Assembly (NCBI GenBank): GCA_028288785.1
Contig: JAQGHV010000006.1
Span: forward strand, 1-37,047
Length of the DNA stretch: 37,047 nt
Source of the DNA: Rhodospirillales bacterium
GTDB taxonomy: Bacteria > Pseudomonadota > Alphaproteobacteria > Acetobacterales > Acetobacteraceae
Reading direction: 5' to 3'
Shown here: piece after piece, positions 1 to 7,292 of the stretch
How positions within the stretch are numbered: the stretch's first letter is position 1
Layout: each line of letters opens with the position of its first letter
Made by a program: the position numbers and the translations under genes
Notes under the pieces: model-generated
What the model was told of the DNA's origin: nothing
Seen by the model: only the letters and a program-made list of their open reading frames with translations
Databases searched by the model: none

Positions 1-1
1 G

Positions 2-115
2 CTCTGGGCGCGGCTCAAGGAGTGGCGCGCCGTCGCCACCCGCTACGAGAAAACCGCCACGTCCTTCCTCGGCGTCCTCTGCCTCGCCGCCACCTGCGAC
101 TGGCTCAAGCGATGA
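2..115 (+). CDS. IS5-family transposase, C-terminal fragment (partial at window edge)
   Basis: Only the last 37 codons are inside the window; the frame is open from the left edge to TGA at 113-115. The peptide (LWARLKEWRAVATRYEKTA, then SFLGVLCLAATCDWLKR) matches the very conserved tail of IS5-group DDE transposases, where 'RYEKTA..FL' follows the catalytic Glu region. It is therefore the end of an insertion sequence that begins outside. No clear terminal inverted repeat could be placed downstream, so the IS boundary is undefined. Whether the gene is intact cannot be judged from this piece. Confidence 0.75.
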   Translation, partial: LWARLKEWRAVATRYEKTATSFLGVLCLAATCDWLKR

Positions 116-166
116 CAGGCCCTAGTCGTCGAACGCGGAGTTTGGCGTCGGAGGGCACGCTCAACA

Positions 167-207
167 GCTAAGTTCGACGGCCATTTTCTTTACCGCTGAA
201 CTTAGCT
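167..207 (-). terminator. Perfect 10-bp inverted repeat overlapping the stop codon of the cupin gene
   Basis: AGCTAAGTTC (167-176) is the exact reverse complement of GAACTTAGCT (198-207), with a 21-nt loop. The right arm contains the TAA stop (202-204) of the leftward cupin gene, so the transcript would fold just at its 3' end. The loop read on the minus strand (AAAGAAAATGG) has no proper U-tract. It is a terminator-like or stabilising hairpin rather than a textbook rho-independent terminator. Confidence 0.45.
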
Positions 208-1368
208 TTCCAGCAGCCCCAGCGCCGCCAGTTTGCGCCCGAACTCCACGCCGCCTTCGCCGAGGCTGCCCGCGGTGGCCTCTTCCTCCAGCGCCTGCAG
301 CCAGCCGAGCTCCTCGGCGGTAAGCAGCATCGCGCCGCCGTACCAGCGCAGCGTGGCGCCGCCATCGTCGGTCGGGATCAGGTGATGCAGCATGGAATCC
401 GCGAGGCGTAGCTGCGTCTCCGCCTCGATCGGGGCCGGGAACAGGCCGCGTGCCGGCATCGGCAGCCGCTCCTGCGCGAGACGGTCGAGTGCGGCGATGG
501 CGATGCGCTCGGCGAGGTTAGCGCCGCTCAGCGCCTCCAGCACCGGGGCCAGGCGTTGCGCGAGGATTGCCGCGCCCTCCGGGTCGCCGAGGCGCCAGGT
601 GGGGACGCTCCCACGCAACTCGGGCAGCTCGCGTTCCAGCGATTCGATCACGCCGGCCAGGATGTTCGCCCAGCTCGGGTCGAGGAAGCCGATGGTGATG
701 TGCAGCGACGGGCCATCGGCGGTGGCGGCGTCGTGCATGATGCCGCGTGGGATGTAGAGCAGGTCGCCGGCGTTCATCTCGACGCGGTGCGCCTCGCCCT
801 CGGAGCGGAAGCGGTTTTCCCAGGGCGTCGCCCGCGTCGGCCTCACGACCGGCGTGCCGTCCCAGACCCGCCAGATCTTGCGGCCCTCGACCTGCAGCAC
901 CAGCACGTCATGGGTGTCGTAATGGGCGCGGAAGCCCTGCGCGCCGGCTGGCGTCAGGTAGATGTTGGATTGCGAGGCGTGCAGAAACCCCTTCTCCAGA
1001 CCGCGGCAGAAGGCGGCGAGTGGGGGATGCAGCTCATGGAACTGGGAGACGACGAGCGAGGCGCCGCGGTCGAACAGGCCGAACAGGTTCGGCAGGTCCA
1101 CGCGGGTACTGTCGGGCAACAAAAACTCGTCCTGCGGCACGCCGGCGCTGCCCTCGCGCCGGTTGTCGGCCATGGAGACGCGCGGCGAGCGCGCCGAATC
1201 GGTACGCAAGAAGGCATCGAGGTCGGCGGTGCTCAGCAGGTGCGCGAAGCGCTTCGGGTCGTGGCCGGGGAAGAAGCGCCAAGCATCGCCCTCACGCAGG
1301 GCAACAGCGTCCTCAAAGGAAAGGTCGCCGAAGGCAAGCTGGAAGGCGGTCTCGGCAAGCGTCGTCAT
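202..1368 (-). CDS. JmjC-like cupin (cupin_4 / ribosomal-oxygenase type) protein
   Basis: This 388-aa protein resembles the cupin_4 branch of the 2-oxoglutarate/Fe(II) oxygenases, whose best known bacterial member (YcfD/RoxA) hydroxylates a ribosomal protein arginine. The iron-binding HxD triad is visible as H149-Y-D151 in 'RAHYDTHDVLVLQVEG', with the distal His at about 212 in 'YIPRGIMHDA'. The motif 'LQVEGRKIWRVW' is also typical. A C-terminal helical part (about 260-388) fits the dimerisation/winged-helix region of the family. The ATG at 1368 has a weak AGGA upstream. It lies 31 nt after the lipoprotein gene on the same strand, so both may share a transcript. The substrate is unknown; ribosomal hydroxylation is only a family-based possibility. 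Confidence 0.75.
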   Translation of the reverse strand: MTTLAETAFQLAFGDLSFEDAVALREGDAWRFFPGHDPKRFAHLLSTADLDAFLRTDSARSPRVSMADNRREGSAGVPQDEFLLPDSTRVDLPNLFGLFDRGASLVVSQFHELHPPLAAFCRGLEKGFLHASQSNIYLTPAGAQGFRAHYDTHDVLVLQVEGRKIWRVWDGTPVVRPTRATPWENRFRSEGEAHRVEMNAGDLLYIPRGIMHDAATADGPSLHITIGFLDPSWANILAGVIESLERELPELRGSVPTWRLGDPEGAAILAQRLAPVLEALSGANLAERIAIAALDRLAQERLPMPARGLFPAPIEAETQLRLADSMLHHLIPTDDGGATLRWYGGAMLLTAEELGWLQALEEEATAGSLGEGGVEFGRKLAALGLLES

Positions 1369-1399
1369 CGATGGTCAGATCCTGAGGGTGGCGCCGCGC

Positions 1400-1933
1400 T
1401 CAGTAGCGGCGGCCACGACCATAGCCGGCCCCGTCGTTCGGGTCGGCATCCGAGTAGCCTGTGCGAACGCGATTGCTACCACCCCGATAGCCACCACGCC
1501 CGTTGCCGGGCCCGTCATTGGGATCACTGTCGGTGATGCCCGTGCCTGAGCGGCGGTACCCGCCGCGCCCATTGCCGGGACCATCATTGGGGTCGCTGTC
1601 CGTGATGCCGGTGCCGCGACGAACCGGCCCGCGATAGCCACCGCGACCATTCCCGGGGCCGTCATTGGGATCCGCATCGGTGATGCCGGTGCCGCGCACG
1701 GGCGCACGGTAGGCACCACCGCGTCCATTGCCCGCGCCATCATTGGGGTCGGCATCGGTGACGCCGGTGCCGACGGGCGCGTAGATCTGCTGTGGCGGCG
1801 GCGCGACCACGCAGCCAATGAGCGGCATCGGCAAAGCGACGACACCCGCCGCGCGAACGAGAACCAGGCGCCGCGAGAGCTTCGACGGCGCTGCTTCGGC
1901 CTCGGGGCTCGGGTTCTTGTCGTTGTTGCTCAT
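1400..1933 (-). CDS. Lipoprotein with five Asp/Asn/Gly-rich tandem repeats
   Basis: This 177-aa protein of unknown function starts at ATG 1933 behind a good GAGGG ribosome site; the frame is open upstream but lacks a better signal. Residues 21-41 look like an export signal (RR at 21-22, hydrophobic stretch, lipobox LIGC with Cys41), so it is probably a lipidated envelope protein. From residue 55 to the end it consists of five repeats of the form GTGITD(A/S)DPNDG(P/A)GNGRGGY, spaced 23-28 residues apart. The acidic 'DADPND' cores resemble Ca2+-loop sequences such as thrombospondin type 3 repeats. Metal binding is inference. Immediately downstream lies the cupin oxygenase gene. Confidence 0.75.
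   Translation of the reverse strand: MSNNDKNPSPEAEAAPSKLSRRLVLVRAAGVVALPMPLIGCVVAPPPQQIYAPVGTGVTDADPNDGAGNGRGGAYRAPVRGTGITDADPNDGPGNGRGGYRGPVRRGTGITDSDPNDGPGNGRGGYRRSGTGITDSDPNDGPGNGRGGYRGGSNRVRTGYSDADPNDGAGYGRGRRY
1403..1771 (-). repeat. Intragenic tandem repeat, five units of about 70-84 bp
   Basis: The coding repeats of the lipoprotein are also conserved as DNA. The segment 'GTCATTGGG(A/G)TC' recurs at almost the same phase in four units, and the last unit (nearest 1403) is the most diverged. Unit starts at protein residues 55, 81, 107, 130 and 157 give spacings of 26, 26, 23 and 28 codons. Such near-identical units suggest expansion by slippage or unequal recombination. Confidence 0.8.
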
Positions 1934-2167
1934 CGGACCCTCTGCGAAACGGATAGCCACATTCCGATGCAATTCACGACGACACAAGGGATTCGAAGGC
2001 TGGGCTTCATTTTCTTGCACCGACCGTGACGGCCCTGCCGATTGTGGAAGATCCGCAACAGCCAATTCGGCGTCGTCGATCTTAGGTGACGGCTTGCCGA
2101 CCGTCCCTTGTCCCTTTGCAGGGGCCATGCTTCGTTCGTTCTTCAGCGCGACACGGGAGAAAACACC

Positions 2168-3136
2168 ATGATGAATCGCCGCCATCTGATTGGTTCAGGC
2201 TTGGCCCTGCCGGCGCTGGCCCTCGCGCCACGCGAGGTCGTCGCGCAGCAGCGTTTCGCGCAGATGTCCATGTTCATCCCCGCCGGACCCGGTGGCGGCT
2301 GGGACGGGCTCGGCCGCGCCATCGAGCAGGTCGCGCGCCCGGCCGGCCTGGTCGGCAATTTCCAATTCGAGAATGTCGGCGGCGCCGGCGGCACGGTGGG
2401 CCTGCCGCGTTTCGTGGGCCAACGGCGCGGTCGTCCCGATGCACTCATGGTTGCCGGCTCCGTCATGGTCGGCGCCGTGCTGACCAACCGCTCCCCGGTC
2501 GGCATCACCACCGTCGTGCCGATCGCGCGGATGACCGAGGAGGTCGGCGTTATCGTGGTGCCGGCGAGCTCGGAATTCACCGAGATCGGCCAGGTCCTGG
2601 CCGCGTTCCGCGCCGCACCCGGGGCGGTAAGCGTCGCCGGGGGTTCGGCTGGCGGCAGCGACCACATCACGCTCGGGCTGATCCTGAAGGCGCTCGGCCG
2701 CAACGCGCGGGAAGGCAGCTACGTGGCCTTCGCGGGCGGCGGCCCGGCCCAGGCCGCCTTGCTCGGCGCGCAGGTGCGGGCCGGCATTTCCGGCTGGTCT
2801 GAATTCTCCGAGCAGATCGCGGCTGGCCGGATGCGCGCGCTGGCAACGACCGGTGCCACGCGCACCGCGCCGAACGTGCCGACGCTGAAGGAAAGCGGCT
2901 GCGACGTCGTCACCACCAACTGGCGCGGCGTGTTCGCGGCACCGGGGATCCAGCCGCCCGCGCGTCAGGCGCTGGTTGATTTCATCACCGCACTGCACGC
3001 CCTGCCGGCGTGGACGGCGCTGCTGCAGACCCGCGGCTGGGATGACGCCTTCCTGGTGGGCGATGCCTTCGAGGCGTTCCTGCGCTCCGACATCGCGGCG
3101 ACCGAAGCGGTTCTCAAGGATATCGGGCTCGCGTGA
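2168..3136 (+). CDS. tctC: Tripartite tricarboxylate transporter substrate-binding protein (Bug/TctC family)
   Basis: This 322-aa periplasmic receptor would deliver a carboxylate-type ligand to the TctAB membrane pair. The N-terminus 'MMNRRHLIGSGLALPALALA' is a signal peptide with a twin-arginine-like start, cut near AREVVAQ/Q. Bug-family hallmarks follow: 'FIPAGPGGGWDGLGRAIE' (ligand loop 1), 'NVGGAGGTVGL', 'VAGGSAGGSDHI' and a C-terminal 'LKDIGLA'. ATG 2168 has GGGAGA about 8 nt upstream; ATG 2171 is a near-equal alternative. It is followed directly by tctB (TGATG overlap) and then tctA, giving a complete TTT system. The substrate cannot be read from sequence. Confidence 0.88.
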   Translation: MMNRRHLIGSGLALPALALAPREVVAQQRFAQMSMFIPAGPGGGWDGLGRAIEQVARPAGLVGNFQFENVGGAGGTVGLPRFVGQRRGRPDALMVAGSVMVGAVLTNRSPVGITTVVPIARMTEEVGVIVVPASSEFTEIGQVLAAFRAAPGAVSVAGGSAGGSDHITLGLILKALGRNAREGSYVAFAGGGPAQAALLGAQVRAGISGWSEFSEQIAAGRMRALATTGATRTAPNVPTLKESGCDVVTTNWRGVFAAPGIQPPARQALVDFITALHALPAWTALLQTRGWDDAFLVGDAFEAFLRSDIAATEAVLKDIGLA

Positions 3137-3618
3137 TGCGAGGGCGCGTCTATGGGCCGGATCTGGGCGCCGGCCTGTTCGTGCTGCTGCTCGGCGCGCT
3201 GGCGCTGTGGCAGGCGGCGGCGATCCAGTCTTCACCCCTGTATGCCCAGGTGGGGCCGCGGGCGGTGCCGTATGGCGTGGCGGCGTGCCTTGCGCTGATC
3301 GGCGCCGGGCTTGTGGTGGTGGCGCTCCGCGGTGGCTGGTCCTCCGAGATGGAGGAGGTGGTGCAGGCGCCGCCGACGGCCTGGCGCTCGCTCGCCTATC
3401 TCGCCGCGGGCCTGATCGCGAATGTGGCGTTGATCGAGTGGCTGGGCTTCGTGTTGGCGGCGACGGTGCAGTTCGTCCTGGTCTGCGCTGCATTCGGCTC
3501 GCGCGCCCTGCTGCGGGACCTGGGCATCGGCCTCGCGGTGACGGTATCGGCGTACCTGTTCTTCGCGCGCGTCCTCGGCGTCAGCATCGGCGCCGGCATC
3601 CTCGAAGGCATCCTGTGA
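3136..3618 (+). CDS. tctB: Tripartite tricarboxylate transporter small membrane subunit TctB
   Basis: This 160-aa integral membrane protein has four predicted transmembrane segments (about residues 9-28, 38-56, 78-108 and 118-150), the layout of TctB. It partners the large TctA channel in Na+/H+-driven uptake. The start ATG overlaps the tctC stop (TGATG); a GTG one codon earlier is also possible. The hydrophilic loop between TM2 and TM3 ('SSEMEEVVQAPPTAWRS') is usual. Sequence conservation in this family is low, so the call rests on size, topology and position between tctC and tctA. Confidence 0.85.
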   Translation: MRGRVYGPDLGAGLFVLLLGALALWQAAAIQSSPLYAQVGPRAVPYGVAACLALIGAGLVVVALRGGWSSEMEEVVQAPPTAWRSLAYLAAGLIANVALIEWLGFVLAATVQFVLVCAAFGSRALLRDLGIGLAVTVSAYLFFARVLGVSIGAGILEGIL

Positions 3619-3648
3619 GCGCCGTCCCCAGCCCCGGTACCCAGAGCC

Positions 3649-3690
3649 AAAAATAAAAGAATAGGGGTCCGGCGGGAATTCCTTCCCCCG
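3649..3690 (+). repeat. Dispersed hairpin repeat, copy R1 (between tctB and tctA)
   Basis: The copy is an A-rich linker (AAAAATAAAAGAATAGGGG) followed by the hairpin half-sites CGGCGGGAA / TTCCCCCG around TTCC. It belongs to the same family as copies near 12.4, 18.5, 22.3, 32.9 and 36.0 kb. Here it lies inside the tctCBA operon, 30 nt after tctB and ahead of the tctA ribosome site (TAGGGA). It may reduce, but presumably does not abolish, read-through into tctA. Confidence 0.7.
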
Positions 3691-3713
3691 CGCTTTCTCA
3701 CGTAGGGATAGTG

Positions 3714-5213
3714 ATGGACAGCATCGACGGCCTCATCCTCGGCTTCTCCCATGCCCTCACCCTGACCAATCTCGGCTGGGCGCTGCTTGGCTGTTTCCTC
3801 GGCACCGCGATCGGCGTGCTTCCCGGCCTTGGCCCGGCGCTGACCATCGCGCTGCTGCTGCCGATCACCTTCAGCGTCAGCGCCACCGGTGCCTTCATCC
3901 TGTTCTGCGGCGTGTTCTATGGCGCGATGTATGGCGGCTCGACCACCTCCATCCTGCTGAATACGCCGGGAGAATCGGGGTCGATCATCACCGCGCTCGA
4001 GGGCTCGAAGATGGCCAGGAACGGGCGCGCCGGACCCGCACTCGCGACGGCGGCGATCGGCAGTTTCGTGGCGGGCACGGTGGGGACGCTGGGCATCGCG
4101 TTCCTCGGCCCGATCGTGGTCGAGCTCGCGCTGAAGCTTGGCCCGGCGGAGTACTTCTCGCTGATGATCCTGTGCTTCGTCACGGTCTCCGCGGTGTTGG
4201 GGTCATCGGCCTTGCGCGGCCTGGCGTCGCTGTTCCTGGGCCTGTTGCTGGGCCTCGTGGGCATTGACAACCAGACCGGGCAGGCACGGCTGACCTTCGG
4301 CATCCCGGAGCTGCTGGACGGGGTGAACGTGGTGCTGGTGGCCGTCGCGCTGTTCGCGGTGGGTGAGACGCTCTACCTCGCCTGGCGCTGGGCAGAGACG
4401 AAGGCAGTGGTGATGCCGGTGGGCCGGCTGATGCTGTCGAAGGAAGACTGGAAGCGCAGCATCGGGCCCTGGCTGCGCGGCGCGGGGCTCGGCTTTCCTT
4501 TCGGCGTCCTGCCGGCTGGCGGCACGGAGATGCCGACCATGCTGAGCTACTACGCCGAGCGGAAGCTGGTGGACCCGAAATACGCGCATGAATTCGGCAC
4601 CACCGGCGCGATCGAGGGGGTCGCCGGCCCTGAGGCGGCGAACAATGCCGCCGCCGCCGGCGTGCTGGTGCCGATGCTGACGCTGGGACTGCCGACGAGT
4701 GCCACGGCCGCCATCATGCTCAGCGCCTTCCAGAGCTACGGCATCCAGCCGGGGCCACTGCTGTTCACGACGCAGGCCGATCTGGTGTGGACGCTGATCG
4801 CCAGCCTGTTCATCGCGAACGTCATGCTGGTGGTGCTGAACCTGCCTCTGGTGGGGCTCTGGGTGCGGATCCTGAAGATCCCGACGCCGCAGCTTTACGC
4901 CGGCATTCTGGTGTTCGCGACGATCGGCACCTACGGCATCAGCAACAGCGTGATCGACCTGGTGCTGCTGTACATCATCGGGATCGTGGCGATGTTCATG
5001 CGGCGCTTCGACTTCCCGACCGCGCCGGTGGTGATCGGGATGATCCTGGGGCCGATGGCGGAACAGGCGATGCGCCAGGCGCTGACCATCAGCCAGGGCG
5101 ACTGGAGCACCTTCGTGACCCGGCCGGTGAGTGTCTCCATCCTGGGCTTGGCGGCGGCGGCGCTGATCGGGCCGCGGCTGTACGAGATGTTGGGGCGGCG
5201 CGCGGCGCGATAG
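3714..5213 (+). CDS. tctA: Tripartite tricarboxylate transporter large permease TctA
   Basis: This 499-aa polytopic membrane protein is of the usual length for TctA. Conserved family features are '[19 protein letters not shown]' near the N-terminus, '[15 protein letters not shown]' (a family signature), a second half with '[32 protein letters not shown]', and a C-terminal '[15 protein letters not shown]'. About 11-12 hydrophobic segments are visible. ATG 3714 is preferred, with TAGGGA just upstream; a GTG sits one codon earlier. Together with tctB it forms the transmembrane part that couples ion flow to substrate uptake from the TctC receptor. Confidence 0.93.
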   Translation: MDSIDGLILGFSHALTLTNLGWALLGCFLGTAIGVLPGLGPALTIALLLPITFSVSATGAFILFCGVFYGAMYGGSTTSILLNTPGESGSIITALEGSKMARNGRAGPALATAAIGSFVAGTVGTLGIAFLGPIVVELALKLGPAEYFSLMILCFVTVSAVLGSSALRGLASLFLGLLLGLVGIDNQTGQARLTFGIPELLDGVNVVLVAVALFAVGETLYLAWRWAETKAVVMPVGRLMLSKEDWKRSIGPWLRGAGLGFPFGVLPAGGTEMPTMLSYYAERKLVDPKYAHEFGTTGAIEGVAGPEAANNAAAAGVLVPMLTLGLPTSATAAIMLSAFQSYGIQPGPLLFTTQADLVWTLIASLFIANVMLVVLNLPLVGLWVRILKIPTPQLYAGILVFATIGTYGISNSVIDLVLLYIIGIVAMFMRRFDFPTAPVVIGMILGPMAEQAMRQALTISQGDWSTFVTRPVSVSILGLAAAALIGPRLYEMLGRRAAR

Positions 5214-5216
5214 CGA

Positions 5217-5248
5217 TTGCACAAGGACTGCGTGCTCTGGCATTGTGC
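5217..5248 (+). promoter_or_regulatory. Candidate promoter and operator of the toxin-antitoxin operon
   Basis: TTGCAC (5217-5222), an 18-nt spacer and CATTGT (5241-5246) resemble sigma-70 -35/-10 boxes. The same bases form an inverted repeat GCACAA (5219-5224) / TTGTGC (5243-5248). The -10 box is followed 7 nt later by the antitoxin ATG (5253), so the transcript could be leaderless; no Shine-Dalgarno is present. The inverted repeat is a natural candidate site for autorepression by the HTH-bearing antitoxin. This is inference from sequence only. Confidence 0.45.
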
Positions 5249-5252
5249 GCTT

Positions 5253-5675
5253 ATGACACAAACGACTGGTTCTGGGATCGATGACGCTATCCGTGCCGCT
5301 GGCGGCGTCGAGCGGCTGGGGAACGCGCTGGGGTGCGCCCATTCCTCCGTGGTGCGATGGCGGCAGCGGGGGCGCGTGCCCGCGGACCGAGTGGTGGCGA
5401 TCGAGGCGGTGACCGGGGTGCCGCGGCACCGGCTTCGGCCGGAGCTCTATGCCCTGCCTGACCAGCCTGGCATGGCGGAGACCCAGGCGCCCTACCTCGC
5501 GGAGGCCCGCAGCCAGGGCGTCGATCCCCAGCACATCCCGGAGGCGGCGCTGACCAAGGCCGCCGGGGACGAAAAGGCGCGGCGCTGGGCGGAGGAGAAC
5601 CGAGAGGCGATCGAGTCCTACAATGCCTGGGTAGAGGAACACGGGGTGATTTTGGCGAAGTATCGCACGTTCTGA
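5253..5675 (+). CDS. Antitoxin: YdaS/Cro-type HTH domain fused to a CcdA-like domain
   Basis: This 140-aa protein has two recognisable parts. Residues 9-66 ('AIRAAGGVERLGNALGCAHS', then 'WRQRGRVPADRVVAIEAVTG') match YdaS-like Cro/CI helix-turn-helix antitoxins. Residues 75-140 match CcdA: 'RRWAEENREAIESYNAWVEEHG' is the typical C-terminal toxin-binding segment ending in a short tail with a terminal Phe. Classical CcdA binds DNA with a ribbon-helix-helix N-terminus, so the HTH domain looks like a domain swap. ATG 5253 has no ribosome site and may be translated from a leaderless mRNA. The stop overlaps the toxin start by one base (TGATG). The likely role is neutralising the toxin and repressing the operon. 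Confidence 0.82.
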   Translation: MTQTTGSGIDDAIRAAGGVERLGNALGCAHSSVVRWRQRGRVPADRVVAIEAVTGVPRHRLRPELYALPDQPGMAETQAPYLAEARSQGVDPQHIPEAALTKAAGDEKARRWAEENREAIESYNAWVEEHGVILAKYRTF

Positions 5676-5974
5676 TGGCTCGCTTCGGGTTGCATCGGCT
5701 GCGCAACACGCCGGGATATCTGCTCGATGTGCAGTCCTTGCATTTGGACTGGCTCGCCACCCGCGTCGTGGTGCCGCTGATCGCCGAGCGTGGCGGACCA
5801 CTGGCGACGAAGGGGTTGATGCCGGTCTTCGACATCGACGGTGAACGCTGGCTTATGTTGACCCCACAGATGGCATCGATCGAGCGGCGCGCGCTCGGCC
5901 CCGTCCTCGGTGATCTCAGCATCGAGCGGGACCGCATCATTGCCGCGCTCGACCTCCTGCTCACGGGGTTCTAG
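5675..5974 (+). CDS. CcdB-like toxin
   Basis: This 99-aa protein aligns along its whole length with CcdB, the gyrase-poisoning toxin. 'GYLLDVQS', 'RVVVPLIAE', 'LMPVFDIDGERWLMLTPQMA' and 'GDLSIERDRIIAALDLLL' correspond to the F-plasmid blocks with the same spacing. The C-terminus is the odd part: F-plasmid CcdB ends in Phe-Trp-Gly-Ile, with the Trp needed for gyrase poisoning, while this one ends LLTGF with no Trp there. It could be a weakened toxin, one with a different target, or a variant using other contacts. It is translationally coupled to the antitoxin upstream. Confidence 0.83.
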   Translation: MARFGLHRLRNTPGYLLDVQSLHLDWLATRVVVPLIAERGGPLATKGLMPVFDIDGERWLMLTPQMASIERRALGPVLGDLSIERDRIIAALDLLLTGF

Positions 5975-6004
5975 CCTCCCGGGAAAATCGGGGGAGAACC
6001 GGCC

Positions 6005-6976
6005 ATGGCTCAACGACGCCATATTCTTGCGAGTGCCGCATTGTTGGCGCTTCCGCGAGTTTCGCGCGCGCAGGGAACCTGGCCGGACCGGCCGCTCCGA
6101 TTTATCATCGGCGGTGCCGCGGGCGGTGCCTCCGACATCTTCCTCCGCATGCTGGAGGTGCGGCTGCGGGAAAAGCTCGGTCAGCCACTGATGATCGACC
6201 CGCGCCCTGGCGCGGGCGGCATGGTCGGCGCGGAGATCGCCGCGCGCGCGACGCCGGATGGCTACAGCTTCTACATCAACCACATCGCCTCCCATGGCAT
6301 TGGCCCGACGCTGTACCGCCGCCTGTCATACGATCCGCTGCGCGACCTGCCCGGCGTGGCGCGCATCGCCTCGATGCCCAACGTGCTGATCGTGAAGGGC
6401 GATGGACCGATCCGCAGCGTGGCCGAGCTCGTTGCCTTCGCGCGCGTCAATCCGGCGCGATCGAATTTCTCGTCGGCAGGTTCGGGCACGTCGTCGCATC
6501 TGTCGGGCGTGCTGTTCGGCAGCCGCATGGGGGTGGAGGTGCAGCATGTGCCCTATCGCGGCACCGCGCCCTCCATGGCGGCGGTCCTCAATGGCGAGGT
6601 GCTGTTCGCGATCGACAATGCGCCCGCGAGCCGTCAGCAGGTGCTCGCGGGGATGCTGCGCGCGCTGGGGGTCTCGACCGCCGCGCGGGTATCGACGATG
6701 CCGGAAATCCCGACGCTGCAGGAACAGGGCGTGCCGGAGTTCGACGTCGCGTCCTGGTACGGGATCGCCGCGCCGGCGGCGGTGCCGCGCCCGATCATCG
6801 AGCGCCTGGGCGCCGAGATCGTGGCTGCGCTGAACGACCCGGCCGTGGCGCAGCGCCTGCGCGACTACGGGGCGGAGCCAGCACCGCTCGGACCCACCGA
6901 ATATGACGCCTACATGCTGCGCGAGAAGGAGCTTTGGGCACCGGTGGTGCGTGCCGCCGGTGTCACGGTAGATTGA
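6005..6976 (+). CDS. Orphan tripartite tricarboxylate transporter receptor (Bug/TctC family)
   Basis: This 323-aa periplasmic binding protein starts at ATG 6005 behind GGGGAGAA. The signal peptide is 'MAQRRHILASAALLALPRVS' with a twin-Arg-like start, cut near SRA/QG. Family motifs are 'WPDRPLRFIIGGAAGGASDI', 'RPGAGGMVGAEIAARATPDG', 'NFSSAGSGTSSHLSG', 'VPYRGTAPSMAAVLNGEV' and the late 'LRDYGAEPAPLGP'. No tctA/tctB follows, so it is an orphan receptor. Orphan Bug proteins may share the nearby TctAB pair or act as sensors. It lies 30 nt after the toxin gene, and an independent promoter was not identified. Confidence 0.88.
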   Translation: MAQRRHILASAALLALPRVSRAQGTWPDRPLRFIIGGAAGGASDIFLRMLEVRLREKLGQPLMIDPRPGAGGMVGAEIAARATPDGYSFYINHIASHGIGPTLYRRLSYDPLRDLPGVARIASMPNVLIVKGDGPIRSVAELVAFARVNPARSNFSSAGSGTSSHLSGVLFGSRMGVEVQHVPYRGTAPSMAAVLNGEVLFAIDNAPASRQQVLAGMLRALGVSTAARVSTMPEIPTLQEQGVPEFDVASWYGIAAPAAVPRPIIERLGAEIVAALNDPAVAQRLRDYGAEPAPLGPTEYDAYMLREKELWAPVVRAAGVTVD

Positions 6977-7292
6977 GGGGAGCGCGTCCGTTGTGACCGC
7001 GTTCGTTGCGCCGCCTTGAGCGCGGGCCTCGCGCAATGCCGCTACCGCCTCAAGTCCGTTGAGAAGGTGCCGTTGATGGCGACAAGAGCAAGGTACTGTC
7101 GCCTCTGACCGACGCGCCGCGGAGGTTCCCAGCGGAAAGCGCGGAGCAATATGGCCTACGGTGCAAACGAGATGCGATGTGCAGGCACCGGCCATCTTGC
7201 CTGACTTGAATGCCCGGCGCTGCGCCCGGCGATAGCAAAGTCTTGCCGTCGATAACTGAACCGCGAACCGAAGCCGATCGCGCCAGCCAACC
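6977..7292. other. Gene-free 316-nt gap
   Basis: No convincing gene, RNA or terminator is visible between the orphan receptor and hupE (convergent). Short frames exist on both strands but none has a ribosome site, recognisable motif or consistent codon use. The stretch may hold the decayed remnant of a gene. Confidence 0.5.

Noticed and set aside
4203-5801. A 532-codon minus-strand frame across tctA and the toxin-antitoxin genes
   Set aside because: Opposite to well-recognised genes and with a composition typical of antisense frames.
5253-5974. Phage repressor region
   Set aside because: The HTH domain is followed by a CcdA tail and a CcdB-like toxin, and no other phage gene is present.
6977-7292. 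tRNA or small RNA gene in the gap
   Set aside because: No cloverleaf, T-loop or anticodon arm could be traced.
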